Shown: positions 61,199-64,000 of the stretch, piece after piece
How positions within the stretch are numbered: the first letter of the stretch is position 1
Layout of the letters: the number at the start of each line of letters is the position of its first letter
DNA from: Bacteroidota bacterium
Lineage (GTDB): Bacteria > Bacteroidota > Bacteroidia > 2-12-FULL-35-15
Length of the DNA: 64,000 bases
Reading direction: 5' to 3'
Assembly (NCBI GenBank): GCA_029237775.1
Contig: JAQZBR010000002.1
Location: 372,001 to 436,000 of the forward strand
Made by a program: the position numbers and the translations under genes
Notes under the pieces: generated by a model
What the model was told of the DNA's origin: nothing
Database searches by the model: none
What the model saw: only the letters and a program-made list of their open reading frames with translations

Positions 61199-63841
61199 TT
61201 AAAGTTTTATCCACTTAGCAGTTTCGCCTTTATCCGTTCTGATCAGATAGATACCTGAGTTCAGCAATGAAATATCTGCGCTCATTTGTTCATTTCCGGA
61301 AAGGACAGCCTGTCCCAGAGAATTACTGATTGAATAATTCACAGGCTTATTGAAAAATATCCTATTGCTGTTTTTCGAAGGATTTGGATAAACAAGCAGA
61401 GGTTCTGTCTCATCAATCATTGTTGGTGTGTAATTTGATCTTCCCGGAGTCGGCTTTTCAAAGTCGATCCATTGGGTCGAGCCATCGAAGGCACGGCCTA
61501 AGGAATGATTGTAAGCTTGCGAAGAAAAAATTATGGAATCAACAACGGTGTTACCATCCGGCAATACAAGAAAAAGTTGTTCGCCTGCCGCAGAAAATTT
61601 AAAGTTAGCGTGTAACGAGCCCTGCCACATCTGTTCATCAGCCCAGATCAATTTAAATCCTTTCGCAGGAATAACGGTGTTTGAATTGCCACTTGATATC
61701 CTGAATTTTTTCTTATTGCCTAATGTGTCGCTCAAATAATAATTATCAATATCAACAGGAAACCCATTAGGATTGTATATTTCCATCCAGTCATTATATT
61801 CATCGTATTCGTCTCTGATGAGGTATCGGTTATCTGCAGAAATTTCATTGATATATAAATAATGTTGCGCAACGAAACTGGAATCAACAGCGAAAACGGC
61901 TTTAAACATTGTATCAGTCGTTGGTAAGATTAATATTTCAGGTTCGGTAATGTTTGTGTTATTCCATCTTAAAAACCTATAACCCGGACGGGCAATGGCT
62001 TTCAAAGGGACGGGGATATCAATAAAATACTTACCCATCCACGGGTATGGAAGAGTATTAACACCTTCAATATTTTTGTCAATTAACAAAGTACTGATTT
62101 TAACTCTTCCCGCAAGTGTGTCTGAAACATCCACTGTTATTTGCAAAGTATCTGAAAGTGCAAAAAGATTCATATACTGAGCTCTTACTTTACCCGGCCT
62201 CCTGTTTGCAAATTCTAAAAGCTCGGAAGTGATGTTGTTCCATTTAAGAGTGGATGGAACTTCGGATGCACGTGCTGCCAGTGTTGAAGCAATTGATGGA
62301 TATCGCCAACGCGCAATATGTTCAGGCATTTCCGGATTTAACTCCGAAAACAGACTGCTTTCAATTGTCTGTACGCGCTGAGGAAGAAAAGTTGTGTTCA
62401 ACAGATCTGCGGAACGGTTAATAAACTGATTTTTAAATTCCTGATTGTTCAGTAAGGCCCGCAGAAGCCTTGTTGAATTTCCTCCACTGGTAGAAACAGC
62501 TGCAGATAACGCATTGTAACTCATGTGAACGTCAATGCAATCGCCACTAAACCCCGCGTCAAGATCATACATCATCCAGCGCCATCTACCATCTCTTCCA
62601 ATACCTGCACGCGGGTTGTAAGAACTTTTGAGCCGCCAGAATTTAATATTGTTGTTCGGCCAGTCGCCATTGCCAAAGTAAACTTCCGATGCAACATAGT
62701 CGATAAAATTATCTGCATCCATCTGAGTCTTGATATAATTGTAATTCGCAGATGATGTCATGTCGTTGTTGACAGCAAAATCGCGCATATTCAAATAATG
62801 ATCATTATCACCGGGCAATCCATCATCTAAAAAACCGCTTAATTCAAGAACTACCACATTGTCCTTGTTGAGATGATATTTATGGCTGAGGTAATGTTCA
62901 TCAAAAACATCTTTTATAGTTTGTATACCCCAATACTCGCCATTGATAAACACAATTGCATGTCTTGAATACTGAACTTCAAAATCCAAATGTTTCACAA
63001 TGTTTCCCGCCAGATCATCACGTGGATAACAATCAGGCCGATGGCCACCATTGCGTAACAGCAATGAATTAAATTCAGATAGAACTTTACCTTCAAAAGG
63101 TTTAAAGCTAAACACCGGGCTGCCATAGTCTTTTTCTGCTTCCAGCTGTAGCGACTTTTGCGGAGCATGGCGTCCCCCTCCTCCATGATTCTTTACATTG
63201 CAATACTGTGATAAAACAAGCTCACCACTCTTTTCAAAGAATTGTACGTGTACTTTTCTTTTTACACCATCTATTGAGTAATTCCCTTCTGCTGTTGAAT
63301 TTATTCCATACACATAGATTCCTGTGCTGTCAGAAAAAAAAGAATTGCTGTCAGCACTAATAGATAACACCGGCAATGAATAACGGTTATTGAGCAATGG
63401 ATCAATAATATAAGTGGCCACCGCTGTTTCACTTGGTGCAGAACCGCTTCTGAATGATTTCGCTTTAACCACCCATATTTTATATACTTCACCCAATGGA
63501 GGAAGCCAGCCCCTACTATTTGCACGGGATGTGTCGTAGCCCGGCAAAGGATAATTAAACGATGGATTTGTGGGAATCAACGAGAAAGTATTCGGCCTGC
63601 CGGCCTTACTCTTGATCAAAAGTGCTGAAGTGTAAATTGGAGATGAAAGGGTTGGCTCATCACCGTTTAGTGTATAATGGATTATTGAGTTAGGATCTGA
63701 TGTTATAGTTAAGAAAATAGAATCGGGATAGAAGCCAGGCGCGTAAGAAAATGTTGGTGTTGCTAAATTTTGTGCAAATGAATAACAACAAGCCAGAAGG
63801 CCAATAAGAAAAGCTATTTTCTTTTTATGCAATAATGACAA
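61199..63841 (-). CDS. CotH-kinase-family secreted protein with lamin-tail and T9SS sorting domains
   Basis: 880 residues starting at TTG 63841 (no in-frame ATG precedes the signal peptide). Signal (to about 24), a chitobiase-like domain (25-75), a CotH kinase domain (about 150-520) with RWMMYDLDAGFSGD (about 415-428), a lamin-tail domain (665-770; YINEISADN...DWMEIYNPNGFPVDI) and a T9SS sorting domain (about 810-880). It is probably a surface kinase phosphorylating other secreted proteins. Ends 2 bp from the RsmI-like gene. Confidence 0.82.
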   Translation of the reverse strand: MSLLHKKKIAFLIGLLACCYSFAQNLATPTFSYAPGFYPDSIFLTITSDPNSIIHYTLNGDEPTLSSPIYTSALLIKSKAGRPNTFSLIPTNPSFNYPLPGYDTSRANSRGWLPPLGEVYKIWVVKAKSFRSGSAPSETAVATYIIDPLLNNRYSLPVLSISADSNSFFSDSTGIYVYGINSTAEGNYSIDGVKRKVHVQFFEKSGELVLSQYCNVKNHGGGGRHAPQKSLQLEAEKDYGSPVFSFKPFEGKVLSEFNSLLLRNGGHRPDCYPRDDLAGNIVKHLDFEVQYSRHAIVFINGEYWGIQTIKDVFDEHYLSHKYHLNKDNVVVLELSGFLDDGLPGDNDHYLNMRDFAVNNDMTSSANYNYIKTQMDADNFIDYVASEVYFGNGDWPNNNIKFWRLKSSYNPRAGIGRDGRWRWMMYDLDAGFSGDCIDVHMSYNALSAAVSTSGGNSTRLLRALLNNQEFKNQFINRSADLLNTTFLPQRVQTIESSLFSELNPEMPEHIARWRYPSIASTLAARASEVPSTLKWNNITSELLEFANRRPGKVRAQYMNLFALSDTLQITVDVSDTLAGRVKISTLLIDKNIEGVNTLPYPWMGKYFIDIPVPLKAIARPGYRFLRWNNTNITEPEILILPTTDTMFKAVFAVDSSFVAQHYLYINEISADNRYLIRDEYDEYNDWMEIYNPNGFPVDIDNYYLSDTLGNKKKFRISSGNSNTVIPAKGFKLIWADEQMWQGSLHANFKFSAAGEQLFLVLPDGNTVVDSIIFSSQAYNHSLGRAFDGSTQWIDFEKPTPGRSNYTPTMIDETEPLLVYPNPSKNSNRIFFNKPVNYSISNSLGQAVLSGNEQMSADISLLNSGIYLIRTDKGETAKWIKL

Positions 63842-63862
63842 GATGGAGTACAGGAATAATTT

Positions 63863-63870
63863 TATATTTG
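63863..63870 (+). promoter_or_regulatory. -7 box TATATTTG for the gene at 63919
   Basis: Exact TAnnTTTG match, 48 bp upstream of the ATG at 63919. Confidence 0.4.
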
Positions 63871-63918
63871 ATAAAGTTACTCAAAAATTTTTTTTTCACA
63901 ACCTAAATCAAAGACAAT

Positions 63919-64000
63919 ATGATCAGAATAAAAATTATACTTTTTGCTGCACTCCTTTTTGGAGGTTGTTTGCATGCGCAGAATAATGCCCGCATCACTT
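63919..64000 (+). CDS. Exported protein, N-terminal fragment
   Basis: The first 27 codons are present and the gene runs off the right edge. The start ATG at 63919 leads a signal peptide (LFAALLFGGCLHAQ) with a possible lipobox FGGC; signal peptidase I cleavage after LHAQ is also possible. Nothing else can be said from this fragment. Confidence 0.6.
   Translation, partial: MIRIKIILFAALLFGGCLHAQNNARIT

Noticed and set aside
1-64000. tRNA, rRNA, CRISPR, IS or prophage genes
   Set aside because: No tRNA-like cloverleaf, direct-repeat/spacer arrays, transposase or phage structural gene was recognised. The repeats found have no spacers of CRISPR type.

Overview
This window looks like a chromosomal segment from a member of the Bacteroidota, probably an uncultured or environmental lineage. 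The evidence is a low-to-moderate GC content, many genes starting just after a TAnnTTTG -7 box, a Bacteroidota-type omega subunit, a PorD-like (DUF4835) type IX secretion (T9SS) protein, several proteins with T9SS type A C-terminal sorting domains, and families largely restricted to this phylum (DUF5723, DUF5916, DUF6428). No rRNA, tRNA, CRISPR array, insertion sequence or prophage was recognised. The window opens inside a DEAD-box helicase gene and ends inside a secreted-protein gene.

Layout. 0-5.4 kb: helicase start, two small envelope proteins, a lipoprotein/DUF5723 pair and kdsA (Kdo-8-phosphate synthase). 5.4-9.4 kb: a T9SS repeat protein and two multi-pass GT-C-like membrane proteins. 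9.4-15.3 kb: yebC, a BadF-type sugar kinase, serA, a four-helix-bundle gene, DUF1015, yggS and a cold-shock gene. 15.3-17.2 kb: two small exported proteins and an alpha-oxoamine synthase. 17.4-26.1 kb: the core cluster bamD-rpoZ-coaBC-porD-recN, interrupted by a T9SS cargo gene, then an SdiA-regulated-like protein and fabI. 26.3-31.5 kb: desaturase, DUF4442, HMG-CoA lyase, pyrD, a STAS-like protein and a TPR protein. 31.5-33.3 kb: a secreted peptidylarginine-deiminase-like enzyme. 33.8-38.7 kb: a manganese module (TonB receptor, mntR, mntH-Usp). 38.7-43.7 kb: smpB, radical SAM, pentapeptide protein, sensor kinase and dapA. 43.8-51.1 kb: a giant T9SS protein, DUF5916 and lolD. 51.1-53.0 kb: an arsenic operon (arsR-DUF6428-aqpS-arsC). 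53.1-64 kb: thioesterase, a split 5'-nucleotidase, dnaA, a propeller histidine kinase, a low-molecular-weight phosphatase, an RsmI-like methylase and a CotH-kinase T9SS protein.

Working together. At least five predicted T9SS cargo proteins are found here along with one T9SS assembly protein. The Mn module has a 6-4-6 palindrome over the receptor promoter, and the arsenic operon has an inverted repeat bracketing its -7 box, so each appears to be controlled by its own adjacent regulator. The arsenic operon has an aquaglyceroporin where an efflux pump would usually be.

The most unusual sequence-level signal is a set of short arrays with a 7-bp period at five loci (upstream of yebC, flanking the four-helix-bundle gene, inside yggS, at the coaBC 3' end, upstream of recN). 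They are joined by longer dispersed repeats at gene ends. In two or three cases the array is translated into the protein. A second signal is a strong terminator-like hairpin between rpoZ and coaBC inside what is normally one operon. All calls come from reading the sequence; no database search was run.
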